Positions 17,229-25,377 of a stretch of 49,878 bases of DNA are shown one piece after another; the stretch's first letter is position 1, and each line of letters begins with the position of its first letter. The stretch comes from Halieaceae bacterium UBA5085. Lineage in GTDB: Bacteria > Pseudomonadota > Gammaproteobacteria > Pseudomonadales > Halieaceae. Made by a program: the position numbers and the translations under genes. The notes beneath the pieces were generated by a model that had not been told where the DNA came from, ran no database searches, and was given only the letters and a program-made list of their open reading frames with translations. The stretch lies in contig DIAF01000044.1 of NCBI GenBank assembly GCA_002414665.1, positions 1-49,878 of the forward strand, written 5' to 3'.

Positions 17229-18401
17229 ATGAAAACTGTAGCCCGGCTACTGCTCCCCTGCACACTGCTGCTGAGCTTCATTGGCGCCAGCAGTCACGCC
17301 CGGGACGTACACTATTCGACGTACCACGATTACCGTATCGTGCCGGTGGTCGATGGCCTGGTGCGGCCCTGGTCGATGGCGTTCCTGCCCGGGGGCGACA
17401 TGCTGGTCACCGAACAGCCGGGCCGCCTGCGTATCGTCCGCGAAGGACGCCTGTTGGAGCGGCCGGTCAGCGGCGTACCGGAGGTGTTTTACAAGGGCCA
17501 GGGCGGCCTGCTGGACGTGGTACTGCACCCTGACTTCGCCAGCAACCGGCTGGTGTACCTGTCCTACGCCAAACCACTGGCAGATGAGGAATCCACGACG
17601 GCGGTGGTTCGCGGTCGCTACGCCGACGGTGCCCTGAGCGAAGTGGAAGAGATTTTCGTCGCGCAGTCACGCGGCCGCGGGCACTACGGATCCCGCCTCG
17701 CGTTTGACGACAAAGGCTACCTGTTCATCAGCATCGGGGATCGACAAGTTCCGCCTACCGGCGACCTGTCAGCGCATCCGGCGCAGCAGCTTGCAGACCA
17801 CCACGGGGTCATTATTCGCCTGCACGACGATGGCCGTGTGCCTGCAGACAACCCGTTCCTGGACCACCCGCAGGCACTGCCCGAGACATGGAGCTACGGC
17901 CACCGCAATGCCCAGGGCATGGTCATTGACGGCTCGGACGGCACCTTGTGGATCACCGAGCACGGCCCACAGGGCGGAGACGAGCTGAACCGTATCCAGA
18001 AAGGCGCCAACTACGGTTGGCCGGTAATTGGCTATGGCGTGAACTATGGCAAGGGAACGACCATTCATGCGACCACGCACGCCGATGGCATGGAACAGCC
18101 CGTAAAGGTCTGGGTGCCGTCCATTGGCACGTCGGGCCTCACACTCTATACCGGTGACGCCTTCCCGAAGTGGCGCGGCTATCTGCTCGCCGGCGGCCTG
18201 TCGGGGCAGGAGCTGACCCTGCTCGGGTTGCAAGACGGCAAAGTCGTTCATGAGGAGACCCTGGCCAGGGACATCGGCCGCCTGCGCGATGTACGCGAGG
18301 GCCCCGATGGCTACATTTACCTCGCTGTGGATGACCGCAGTGCGGAGCCGTCGGGGATTGTGCGCATGGAGCCGGTACCCATTGCACAGCGCATGGAGTG
18401 A
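17229..18401 (+). CDS. yliI: PQQ-dependent soluble aldose sugar dehydrogenase (YliI-like)
   Basis: The 390-residue protein has a signal peptide (LLLPCTLLLSFIGASSHARD) and a six-bladed GSDH propeller. Landmarks are GLVRPWSMAFLPGGDMLVTE, FYKGQGGLLDVVLHPDF, GHYGSRLAFDDKGYLFIS, YGHRNAQGMVIDG, WITEHGPQGGDELNRI and GANYGWPVIGYG. Family members oxidise aldoses with PQQ and calcium in the periplasm. No PQQ synthesis genes are in the window. Length agrees with E. coli YliI (371 aa). A plausible promoter precedes it and a GAGAGA sequence lies before the ATG. Sugar specificity cannot be read from the sequence. Confidence 0.92.
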   Translation: MKTVARLLLPCTLLLSFIGASSHARDVHYSTYHDYRIVPVVDGLVRPWSMAFLPGGDMLVTEQPGRLRIVREGRLLERPVSGVPEVFYKGQGGLLDVVLHPDFASNRLVYLSYAKPLADEESTTAVVRGRYADGALSEVEEIFVAQSRGRGHYGSRLAFDDKGYLFISIGDRQVPPTGDLSAHPAQQLADHHGVIIRLHDDGRVPADNPFLDHPQALPETWSYGHRNAQGMVIDGSDGTLWITEHGPQGGDELNRIQKGANYGWPVIGYGVNYGKGTTIHATTHADGMEQPVKVWVPSIGTSGLTLYTGDAFPKWRGYLLAGGLSGQELTLLGLQDGKVVHEETLARDIGRLRDVREGPDGYIYLAVDDRSAEPSGIVRMEPVPIAQRME

Positions 18402-18478
18402 GTTGCCCGCTGTGCAAGGGCTTGCGCAGCGGCGGCAGATTTCCGCTATGCTGTCGGCACCCTTCAGGAGAAACCGTT

Positions 18479-18724
18479 ATGTCCCTGCCCAGAGAGCACA
18501 TAGAAGAAATCGAACTGCTGCTGAAGTTTGACCTGAGCAGCGCACAGGTCGGCCTCAAGGTTCACAGCAACGCCAATCCGCAGATGATCGCTGCCGCCCG
18601 GCGGCTGCATGACAAGGGCCTGATTGACCAGGAGGATGGCGGATTTCTCACCCCACTTGGCCACGAGGCCGCAGAACACCTGCAGTTCGTCGCCCAGATC
18701 CTCAGTACCCCCGCCGCCGCGTGA
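18479..18724 (+). CDS. TIGR02647-family small protein
   Basis: The 81-residue protein starts MSLPREHIEEIELLLKFDLS and contains VGLKVHSNANPQMIAAARRL, GLIDQEDGGFLTPLGHEAAE. This matches the TIGR02647 family of gammaproteobacterial proteins with a winged-helix-like pattern and unknown function. AGGAG lies eight bases before the ATG. A weak promoter (TTGCGC at 18422, TATGCT at 18447, 19-base spacer) precedes it, so it is probably transcribed alone. It is cytoplasmic, with no membrane segment. DNA binding has been suggested for the family but is not shown by this sequence. Confidence 0.87.
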   Translation: MSLPREHIEEIELLLKFDLSSAQVGLKVHSNANPQMIAAARRLHDKGLIDQEDGGFLTPLGHEAAEHLQFVAQILSTPAAA

Positions 18725-18764
18725 GTGGCGGCAGTGGCAGTGGGCAGGCGGCGCCAGCTGCCTG

Positions 18765-19616
18765 CTAGGGAAGGTTGCGCTGCAATGCCTCCGCAGCCAT
18801 CTGTTCCAGCACCCTGAAGGTGCCGACCGGATCCTTCCGTTTCATCTCCAGCAGGTTCATTTCAGGCCCGGTGCCTACCTCGATTTCCTCGGTGCCGCGG
18901 CAGAAACCCTGCACGATGACCCGGGCACACTCGACGACGTCCATGCCGTTGTCAACATCGTCCTCGATATCACCCGCGACGGCGCCACTGCCGGTGAGAG
19001 CCTGGCGCGCGATATCGGTGCGAATGTAACCCGGCACGATCGTGGTGACCTGCACACCCAGGTGTGCGACCTCAGTGCGTAGTGCGTCGAAAAAGCCCAT
19101 CACTGCGTGTTTCGCCGCACAGTACCCGGTGCGCAGCGGCGCCCCGACCTTGCCGGCCACGCTTGCGGTGACCGCGACATGCCCCTGCCCACGGGCGACC
19201 ATATGGGGCAGCACCAGCTTGGTCAGCGCAATCTGCCCGAGCACATCCACCTCGAACAGCCGGCGATACACGCTCAGCTCCGTGTTCAGACAGGTGGAGC
19301 GCTGGGAAACCCCGGCGTTGTTGATCAACAGGTCGACCTGCCCGTAACGGCTCAGCACCGTCTCAACAGTCGACGGCATGGACTCGGTGTCGGCAACATC
19401 CAGGGGCTGCACCAGCACATCATCAGTGGCAGCGCCAGCCGCAATGCACTCCTCGCGCACCGCCTGCAGCCGGTCCTCGCGGCGCGCCGACAATACCAGC
19501 CTTGCACCCGCGCCGGCGAGCTCGACCGCCAGTGCCGCGCCAATGCCACTTGACGCACCCGTGATCCAGACCACTTTGCGGGCAAACAGTTTTTCCGGAG
19601 CTGCAGCGTCCGTCAT
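18765..19616 (-). CDS. Short-chain dehydrogenase/reductase
   Basis: The 283-residue classical SDR has the cofactor motif TGASSGIG (residues 19-26), NNAG (99-102) and the catalytic Ser152, Tyr165 and Lys169 (YCAAK). The sequence after strand two (LSARREDRL) suggests NADP preference. The overall pattern, including GYIRTDIARQAL, resembles the DHRS7-like group acting on steroids, retinoids or lipids. The substrate is unknown. GAGGA lies about six bases before the ATG. It follows the DUF2892 gene on the same strand by 75 bases and might be read from the same transcript. Confidence 0.88.
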   Translation of the reverse strand: MTDAAAPEKLFARKVVWITGASSGIGAALAVELAGAGARLVLSARREDRLQAVREECIAAGAATDDVLVQPLDVADTESMPSTVETVLSRYGQVDLLINNAGVSQRSTCLNTELSVYRRLFEVDVLGQIALTKLVLPHMVARGQGHVAVTASVAGKVGAPLRTGYCAAKHAVMGFFDALRTEVAHLGVQVTTIVPGYIRTDIARQALTGSGAVAGDIEDDVDNGMDVVECARVIVQGFCRGTEEIEVGTGPEMNLLEMKRKDPVGTFRVLEQMAAEALQRNLP

Positions 19617-19691
19617 CAGCGTTCCTCTTTCCGTGATTTGGCACTATTATCCGCATGAAGCCGGCGGCCTGGCAAAGCCTTTCCCGATCAT

Positions 19692-19895
19692 TCAGGAGAA
19701 CGCGCTGCCGCTGCGTACACCCAGCTTCCTGAACAGCATCGCGGCCGGGCAAAAGCCGGTAAACGCCGACTGCAGCAGGTTGGCGCCCACGAAGGCCGTG
19801 AACCACAACCAGTTGGCACTGTGCAGCTGGGACAGCAACAGGCTCAGCAATATCATCACACCGGCAAAAGCCAGCACCGCGCGATCAAGTGTCAT
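19692..19895 (-). CDS. DUF2892 small inner-membrane protein (YgaP C-terminal type)
   Basis: The 67-residue protein has two membrane segments, AVLAFAGVMILLSLLLSQL and the LWFTAFVGANLLQSAF region, and ends FTGFCPAAMLFRKLGVRSG. This is the DUF2892 signature, which forms the membrane part of YgaP-type sulfurtransferases; here there is no rhodanese domain. A strong GAGGAG lies seven bases before the ATG. The promoter is covered by a perfect palindrome at 19927-19948, so a repressor probably controls it. In other genomes DUF2892 genes often accompany ArsR-family sulfide or persulfide sensors, but no such gene is in this window. Confidence 0.87.
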   Translation of the reverse strand: MTLDRAVLAFAGVMILLSLLLSQLHSANWLWFTAFVGANLLQSAFTGFCPAAMLFRKLGVRSGSAFS

Positions 19896-19926
19896 TTTTT
19901 CACTCCTCACCAAGGCAACACAGACT

Positions 19927-19956
19927 TACATTAGCCTACGCTAATGTATTGCGCAA
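19927..19956 (-). promoter_or_regulatory. Promoter of the DUF2892 gene with overlapping palindromic operator
   Basis: On the minus strand TTGCGC (19951-19956) and TAATGT (19928-19933) form a promoter with a 17-base spacer. A perfect inverted repeat lies over the -10 and spacer: TACATTAGC (19927-19935), four bases, GCTAATGTA (19940-19948). Nine-base arms of this type fit a dimeric ArsR-like repressor; the family of the regulator is inference from the DUF2892 association. No other copy was noticed in the window. Confidence 0.75.
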
Positions 19957-20046
19957 GCCGCTCGGCCGCGACCCTGTGCTAACCTTGCCCGCTGATCGGG
20001 GCCCGCGGACGCTGCCGTCAACCGTCAGGCAATGGGAGCTGACTTC

Positions 20047-20904
20047 ATGCTACAAACACTGACCCGCTTCGGCGTTGTCCTCATTCTGGGCCTGGGCATC
20101 ACACTCGCCGGTAGCCACACAGGTGCCAACTGGCTGGGATGGCCGGTCTTCGCCCTGTGCGCGGGGCTCGCTTTTGCGCTGCAGTGGCTGGCCTTCGTGC
20201 CCGCCTGGCGGCTGCAAACGGAATCCTTCTACGACCTGACAGGGGCGCTGACCTACCTCTCCGTGGTCTGGCTGGCGGTCGCCCTGACACCGGGGCAGAG
20301 CGCCTCGAGCCTGCTGCTGGCTGCCTGTATCAGCCTCTGGGCCCTGCGTCTGGGGAGTTTCCTGTTCCTGCGAATCCGCGCCGATGGCAAGGATTCGCGT
20401 TTCGACCAGATCAAACCCTACGCCAGCCGCTTCCTGTTCACCTGGACCCTCCAGGGGCTCTGGGTGGTCATCACCGCGGGCTGCGCGCTGGCCGCCATCA
20501 CCAGCGGCCGCATGCCGGAAATGGGTTTGCCCGGTTTGCTGGGCCTCACGCTCTGGGCGCTCGGATTTACCATTGAGGTGGTTGCCGACAGCCAGAAGCG
20601 CCGCTTCCGTCACACGCACGGCGCCGGACGCTTTATTGACAGCGGTCTGTGGGCCCGCTCCCGCCACCCCAACTACTTCGGCGAGATCATGCTCTGGCTG
20701 GGGATTGCTCTGATGGCACTGCCGGCGCTGCAGGGCTGGCAATGGGCCACGCTGATCTCTCCCGTGTTCGTTTTCGTGCTGCTCACCCGGGTCAGTGGCA
20801 TCCCCCTTCTGGAGCGCAAGGCAGAGCGACGCTGGGGGCAGGACCCCGATTGGCAGGCCTACAAGGCACGCACGCCTGCGCTGGTGCCACGCCTGCGCGC
20901 TTGA
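20047..20904 (+). CDS. DUF1295 (steroid 5-alpha-reductase-like) membrane protein
   Basis: The 285-residue protein has about six to seven membrane helices. Its C-terminal region has conserved DUF1295 motifs: SQKRRFRHTHGAGRFIDSGL, WARSRHPNYFGEIMLWLGI and SGIPLLERKAERRWG. These mark the steroid 5-alpha-reductase/isoprenylcysteine methyltransferase superfamily. The bacterial substrate is unknown; NADPH-dependent reduction of a lipid is plausible by family. GGGAG lies eight bases before the chosen ATG; an in-frame ATG at 20032 is less likely. It is followed by yaeQ after 67 bases with a separate -10-like TATAGT at 20936. Confidence 0.88.
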   Translation: MLQTLTRFGVVLILGLGITLAGSHTGANWLGWPVFALCAGLAFALQWLAFVPAWRLQTESFYDLTGALTYLSVVWLAVALTPGQSASSLLLAACISLWALRLGSFLFLRIRADGKDSRFDQIKPYASRFLFTWTLQGLWVVITAGCALAAITSGRMPEMGLPGLLGLTLWALGFTIEVVADSQKRRFRHTHGAGRFIDSGLWARSRHPNYFGEIMLWLGIALMALPALQGWQWATLISPVFVFVLLTRVSGIPLLERKAERRWGQDPDWQAYKARTPALVPRLRA

Positions 20905-20971
20905 GCTGCCGCGTGCCTGCACCGCAGGGCTGGGCTATAGTGCGCACCCACACCACGAGTACCGCCCCCAC

Positions 20972-21511
20972 ATGGCCCTGAAATCCACTATCTTCAAGAT
21001 GGACCTGAACGTCGCTGACCTCGACAGGCAGGTGTACGGCGATTTCCCACTCACCCTGGCGCGCCATCCATCGGAAACCGATGAGCGCATGATGTTGCGG
21101 GTGCTGGCTTTCGCCCTGCATGCCAGCGACCAGCTCGCCTTCGGCCGCGGCATCAGCACCGACGACGAACCGGACCTGTGGCAGAAAGACCTGACCGGGG
21201 CCATCGAGCTGTGGGTAGAGCTTGGCGCACCCGATCCGGACCGCCTGCGCAAGGCCTGCGCCAAAGGACAGCAGGTGGCGCTGTATATGTACGGCGACCG
21301 CGCCGTGCCGGTCTGGTGGCAAAAAAACGCCAGCGCCCTGGAGCGCTTCAAGCACCTCAGCATCTGGCAGGTTGCCGACAGCAGCCTGCGCAGCCTGGCG
21401 CAGATGGCCCGTCCCGGTCTGCAGCTGCAGTGCACTATCAGCGACGGCGAAGTCATGGTGAGCGGCCAGGGGGAGACCATCAGCATCACTCCGAGCCCAC
21501 TGAAGCCCTGA
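20972..21511 (+). CDS. yaeQ: YaeQ-family protein
   Basis: The 179-residue protein begins MALKSTIFKMDLNVADLDRQ and has the YaeQ core: RHPSETDERMMLRVLAFALH, FGRGISTDDEPDLWQKDLTG, IELWVELGAPDPDRLRKAC. It ends with beta-rich sequence. YaeQ adopts a compact PD-(D/E)XK nuclease-like fold; its cellular role is poorly known, though it has been linked to suppression of transcription-elongation defects. Length matches the E. coli protein (181 aa). No strong ribosome-binding site is visible, but a TATAGT at 20936-20941 would give a short leader. Confidence 0.92.
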   Translation: MALKSTIFKMDLNVADLDRQVYGDFPLTLARHPSETDERMMLRVLAFALHASDQLAFGRGISTDDEPDLWQKDLTGAIELWVELGAPDPDRLRKACAKGQQVALYMYGDRAVPVWWQKNASALERFKHLSIWQVADSSLRSLAQMARPGLQLQCTISDGEVMVSGQGETISITPSPLKP

Positions 21512-21589
21512 ACGTCCCCGGCGCGGGGCACGTACCCCCAGTGTCCCGCCTGCGGTATAGTGGCCATTGACCCGGACAACGCCTCGCTT

Positions 21590-22234
21590 ATGAAACGCTT
21601 CCCCGCCCTCTCCTCCCGCAATCTGGTTCGGGTCGCCCTGGTGCTGCTGGGCCTCAGCCTGTATCAACTCGCCACCGACGGTGAGGTGAACTGGCACCGG
21701 CAGGCACTGGACAAACTGGCCGGGGAGCGCAACACCGGCCTCGGCCAGGCGGTGGAATCGTTGGAAACCGCAGGCGCGGCGCGCGAGGGGCAGGCCCCCG
21801 GGCACTTCGACCTGACCGGCCGCGTGGTGCGCATCGCCGATGGCGACACGCTGTCCCTGCTCGACGCCAGCAACACGCAACACAAGATCCGCTTCTTTGG
21901 CATTGACGCTCCGGAAAGCGACCAGCCACATGGGGATCGCTCGCGGGAGGCGCTGGCAGCGCTGGTTTCAGGCAAGCGCCTCGGCGTGGTGGTGATCGAA
22001 GAGGACGACTACGGACGCAAGGTCGGCACCGTGTATGCCGATGGGCGCAACGTCAACCTGGCGCTGGTCGAACAGGGCCACGCCTGGTGGTATCAGTATT
22101 TCGCTCGCCAGGAGCACGCTCTGGAGGCCGCCGAGCGAGAGGCGCGCACAGCGCGGCGCGGCCTCTGGGCAGCAAGCGATCCCACCCCCCCCTGGGACTG
22201 GCGACGACAGCAGCGCCTGCGCAACGCGCGCTGA
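21590..22234 (+). CDS. Membrane-anchored or exported thermonuclease-family nuclease
   Basis: The 214-residue protein has an N-terminal hydrophobic segment (VRVALVLLGLSLYQLA), probably an anchor or uncleaved signal, then a linker and an SNase domain. Domain landmarks are GRVVRIADGDTLSLLD, KIRFFGIDAPESDQPHGDRS, YGRKVGTVYADGRNVNLALV and ARTARRGLW. The catalytic Arg (IRFFGIDAPE) and Glu-type positions are present. It should cleave DNA or RNA outside the cytoplasm with calcium. The ATG at 21590 lacks a clear ribosome-binding site. The 3' end is five bases from the convergent nei gene. Confidence 0.87.
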   Translation: MKRFPALSSRNLVRVALVLLGLSLYQLATDGEVNWHRQALDKLAGERNTGLGQAVESLETAGAAREGQAPGHFDLTGRVVRIADGDTLSLLDASNTQHKIRFFGIDAPESDQPHGDRSREALAALVSGKRLGVVVIEEDDYGRKVGTVYADGRNVNLALVEQGHAWWYQYFARQEHALEAAEREARTARRGLWAASDPTPPWDWRRQQRLRNAR

Positions 22235-22239
22235 CCCTG

Positions 22240-23061
22240 TCAGACTGGCTGGCACGCCGGACAGACGTACAGCCGCCGATTGTTCACCTCACTGCGCACA
22301 ATCGCCGCCGCGCAGCGGTAGCAGGGCAACCCGTCGCGCCCAAACACCGCGAAACGGCGCTGTTCCCAGGCCAACGCCGCGGCGCGCAAGGAGCGCGCCA
22401 GGGAGGGCGCCAGAGTCACGCCGGCAGTGCGGTAACTGCGCCGGCTGATATCCAGGGTTGCCCGCGCCAGCCGACCGCGTTCAGCTGGACTGAGGCTGGC
22501 AGCGCGGCGCAGGGGGTGCAAGCGCGCAGCGTGCAGAATCTCGCTGCGCAGATAATTGCCGATGCCCGCGACAAAGCCCTGGTCCAGATACAGGCTGGCC
22601 AGATTGCGGCGCACAAACTGCGGGCTCTGCAGCCGGTCCGCAATGGTTCGCCAGGCAAGTCCGGTGGACATGATGTCGGGGCCAAGTCGCGCCAGAAAGG
22701 GGTGCTGCCCCAGCTCCTCCACGGGCCACACGCTGATGTCCGAGGCGCTGTAGAGGAGCGCGGAGTCTGTCGCGGTCTGCAGCAGCAGACGCAGTGAGCG
22801 CGTGCTCTCGGGCAGCTCATGCCCCTTAACCACACGCCAGACACCGTACAGCTGATTGTGGGAGTACACCGTCAGGCCATGCTCAAAGTGCAACAACATG
22901 GCCTTGCCCCGGGTTTCCACCGCCCGCACCCGGTGACCACACAACGTCCGCTCCGCTTTGCGCAGGCGCGACAGGCCAAAGCGCACTGTCTTTACCGTGC
23001 GACCTTCCAGCACCGCGGCAATCTCGTCCGCAGCCCGGCGAATTTCTGGCCCCTCGGGCAT
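22240..23061 (-). CDS. nei: Endonuclease VIII (DNA glycosylase/AP lyase)
   Basis: The 273-residue protein begins MPEGPEIRRAADEI, the Nei-type version of the Fpg/Nei N-terminus, with Pro2 (after Met removal, Pro1) as the nucleophile and Glu next to it. A helix-two-turn-helix segment with FVAGIGNYLRSEIL is present, and a C-terminal zinc finger has CYRC and CPAC. It removes oxidised pyrimidines from DNA and nicks the abasic site. Length (273) is slightly above E. coli Nei (263). GGGGAG precedes the ATG. It is divergent from the peptide importer operon, 200 bases apart. Confidence 0.94.
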   Translation of the reverse strand: MPEGPEIRRAADEIAAVLEGRTVKTVRFGLSRLRKAERTLCGHRVRAVETRGKAMLLHFEHGLTVYSHNQLYGVWRVVKGHELPESTRSLRLLLQTATDSALLYSASDISVWPVEELGQHPFLARLGPDIMSTGLAWRTIADRLQSPQFVRRNLASLYLDQGFVAGIGNYLRSEILHAARLHPLRRAASLSPAERGRLARATLDISRRSYRTAGVTLAPSLARSLRAAALAWEQRRFAVFGRDGLPCYRCAAAIVRSEVNNRRLYVCPACQPV

Positions 23062-23261
23062 CCGGTTGGCTCCCCGCGCACCCGGCGCTGGCGATAAGTG
23101 TACTTTGGTTAACTACGCGACCGGCTGCGCTGCGGATGAGCCGACAGCCGACGGTGCGACAGCCGATATGCTTTGCCCCGCGGTGCCTTTGTGGCACCAT
23201 CCGGATTCACGCCGATACACCATACGGCAGCGAACACGACAGGGGCTCCACCGGACATCGC

Positions 23262-24281
23262 ATGCGCGACTATTTTCTCAGACGCCTCTTGCTCGTCCCG
23301 CCCACGCTGATTGGCGTGACCATTATCGTCTTTGCCATCACGCGCCTGGTCCCCGGTGGCCCGCTGGAACGCGCCATCATGGAAACGCAGCAGATGAGCC
23401 TCTCCGGCGGAGGTGCCCAGATGGCAGGCCAGGGCATGGCCATTTCGGAGGCACAACTCGATCGCCTGCGGGAGTACTACGGCTTCGACAAGCCCGTGCT
23501 GCAAAGCTATGCAGGCTGGCTGGGCAAAGTGCTGCGCGGCGACCTGGGCAGCTCCTACCGTTACAATGAGCCGGTGTGGGACGTCATCAGCGAGCGCTTC
23601 CCGGTATCGCTGTACTACGGGCTGGTGACCCTGGTAATCACCTACGCTGTCTGCATACCACTGGGCATTCTCAAGGCCATACGCCACCGCACCTTTGTCG
23701 ACAATATCAGCTCGGTGCTTATTTTTGTCGGCTACGCGATACCCGGCTACGCCCTCGGCTCGCTGCTGATACTGCTGTTTTCGGTGCGCCTGGAGTGGTT
23801 CCCCATGGGGGGCTTTGTGAGCTACGAATTCCGCGACCTGTCGCTGGGCGCACAGGCACTGGACCTGCTGCGCCATTCCGTGCTGCCGCTGACTTGCTAC
23901 CTGGTGGGCAGCTTTGCCCTGGTCACATTACTGCTCAAGAACCATCTGATGGACAACCTGGCAGCGGACTACATTCGCACCGCGATCGCCAAAGGGGTGT
24001 CCTTCCGGCAGTCGGTCACGCGCCACGCCGTACGCAACTCCCTGATTCCCATCGCGACCACGTTCGGGCAGAACATCACCCTGCTGGTATCCGGCTCCTT
24101 CCTGATCGAAACCATCTTTGATATCGACGGTTTTGGCCTGCTCGGCCTGACGGCCATTCTCGATCGCGACTATCCGGTCGTCATGGGCGTGGTGTTACTG
24201 GCCAGCCTGTTGCTGCTGATTGGCAACATCATTTCGGACATCCTGGTCGCACTGGTCGATCCACGGATACGGTTCCAGTAG
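23262..24281 (+). CDS. yejB: Peptide ABC transporter permease (YejB-like)
   Basis: The 339-residue permease has six predicted membrane helices and the binding-protein-dependent permease loop DYIRTAIAKGVSFRQSVTRH. The N-terminus (YFLRRLLLVPPTLIGVTIIV) and the periplasmic insert with a GGP and Gly/Met/Gln-rich segment resemble YejB. The YejABEF system imports peptides, including microcin C in E. coli. The ATG at 23262 has only a weak ribosome-binding site. Stop and next start are three bases apart. A possible promoter (TTGTGG at 23189, GATACA at 23214, 19-base spacer) lies in the 200-base gap to nei. Confidence 0.92.
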   Translation: MRDYFLRRLLLVPPTLIGVTIIVFAITRLVPGGPLERAIMETQQMSLSGGGAQMAGQGMAISEAQLDRLREYYGFDKPVLQSYAGWLGKVLRGDLGSSYRYNEPVWDVISERFPVSLYYGLVTLVITYAVCIPLGILKAIRHRTFVDNISSVLIFVGYAIPGYALGSLLILLFSVRLEWFPMGGFVSYEFRDLSLGAQALDLLRHSVLPLTCYLVGSFALVTLLLKNHLMDNLAADYIRTAIAKGVSFRQSVTRHAVRNSLIPIATTFGQNITLLVSGSFLIETIFDIDGFGLLGLTAILDRDYPVVMGVVLLASLLLLIGNIISDILVALVDPRIRFQ

Positions 24282-24284
24282 GCG

Positions 24285-25352
24285 ATGTTTGCACTCACGC
24301 CCCAAACACGGAAAAAGCTCCGACGCTTCCGCCAGATCAAGCGCGGTTACTACAGCTTCCTGATTCTCGCAGGGCTCTCCGCGCTGCTGGCCTGTGGTGA
24401 GCTGCTGATCAACAGCCGGGCGCTGGTGGTGAGCTATCAGGGCGAGCTCTACTTCCCCACCTACGGCGACTTCCACCCGGGCACAGACTTCGGCCTCGAC
24501 TACGACTACGAGACCAACTACCGGGATTTGCAGGCCCGTTTCGACGAGGCCGATGAGGGTAACTGGGTGCTGCTGCCCCTGGTACCCTACAACCCCTATG
24601 AGAACAACGCCGCCGGTGGCGTGTTCCGGCCACAGCCGCCCAGTGCCGCGTCACAGCACTACCTGGGTACGGACACCACCAGCCGGGACATCCTCGCGCG
24701 ACTCTTTTACGGCACACGCATCGCCCTGCTGTTCGCACTCGGCTTCACGCTCTCCGTCTACCTGATCGGCATTGCCATCGGCTGTGCCATGGGCTACTTC
24801 GGCGGCGTCTTCGACCTGGTACTGCAGCGCGTCATCGAGATCTGGTCCAATGTGCCCTTCCTGTACATGGTCATCATCATCTTTTCCGTCATCCCCTCCA
24901 CGGTCGCCGTGCCGACACGCATCAGCATTCTACTGCTGGTGATGGTGCTGTTTTCCTGGACAGGCATGACCTATTACATGCGCACTGAAACCTACAAGGA
25001 AAAGGCCCGGGACTATGTGGCCGCCGCGCGTATCATTGGCGCCTCCAACACGCGTATCATCTTCCGCCACATCATGCCCAACGTGCTGTCGACACTGATT
25101 ACTTTCATGCCTTTTACCGTGGTGGCAGCCATTTCCGCCATCACCGCGCTCGATTTTCTCGGCTTCGGCCTGCCCGTACCCACACCCAGCCTGGGCGAGT
25201 TGCTCAAGCAGGGCACTGCCAACCTGCGCACGGCACCGTGGATTGTCATTTCCGCGTTCGGAACGCTGGTCGCGTTGCTGACCCTGGTGACGTTTATCGG
25301 CGAAGCCATCCGCGAGTCATTTGATCCCAAAACCTTCTCTGTTTACCGCTAG
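24285..25352 (+). CDS. yejE: Peptide ABC transporter permease (YejE-like)
   Basis: The 355-residue inner-membrane protein starts with a charged N-terminus (QTRKKLRRFRQIKRGYYSF), the OppC-type N-domain, and a large periplasmic segment with HPGTDFGLDYDYETNYRDL and YLGTDTTSRDILARLFYG. The transmembrane permease domain carries the EAA-type loop RDYVAAARIIGASNTRIIFR. The periplasmic segment is typical of YejE rather than generic DppC. It should pair with the YejB-like subunit. It overlaps nothing but starts three bases after yejB and ends 25 bases before the solute-binding protein start, so the genes are an operon. Confidence 0.92.
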   Translation: MFALTPQTRKKLRRFRQIKRGYYSFLILAGLSALLACGELLINSRALVVSYQGELYFPTYGDFHPGTDFGLDYDYETNYRDLQARFDEADEGNWVLLPLVPYNPYENNAAGGVFRPQPPSAASQHYLGTDTTSRDILARLFYGTRIALLFALGFTLSVYLIGIAIGCAMGYFGGVFDLVLQRVIEIWSNVPFLYMVIIIFSVIPSTVAVPTRISILLLVMVLFSWTGMTYYMRTETYKEKARDYVAAARIIGASNTRIIFRHIMPNVLSTLITFMPFTVVAAISAITALDFLGFGLPVPTPSLGELLKQGTANLRTAPWIVISAFGTLVALLTLVTFIGEAIRESFDPKTFSVYR

Positions 25353-25377
25353 GGACAACGCACATGAGGAATCCGCC

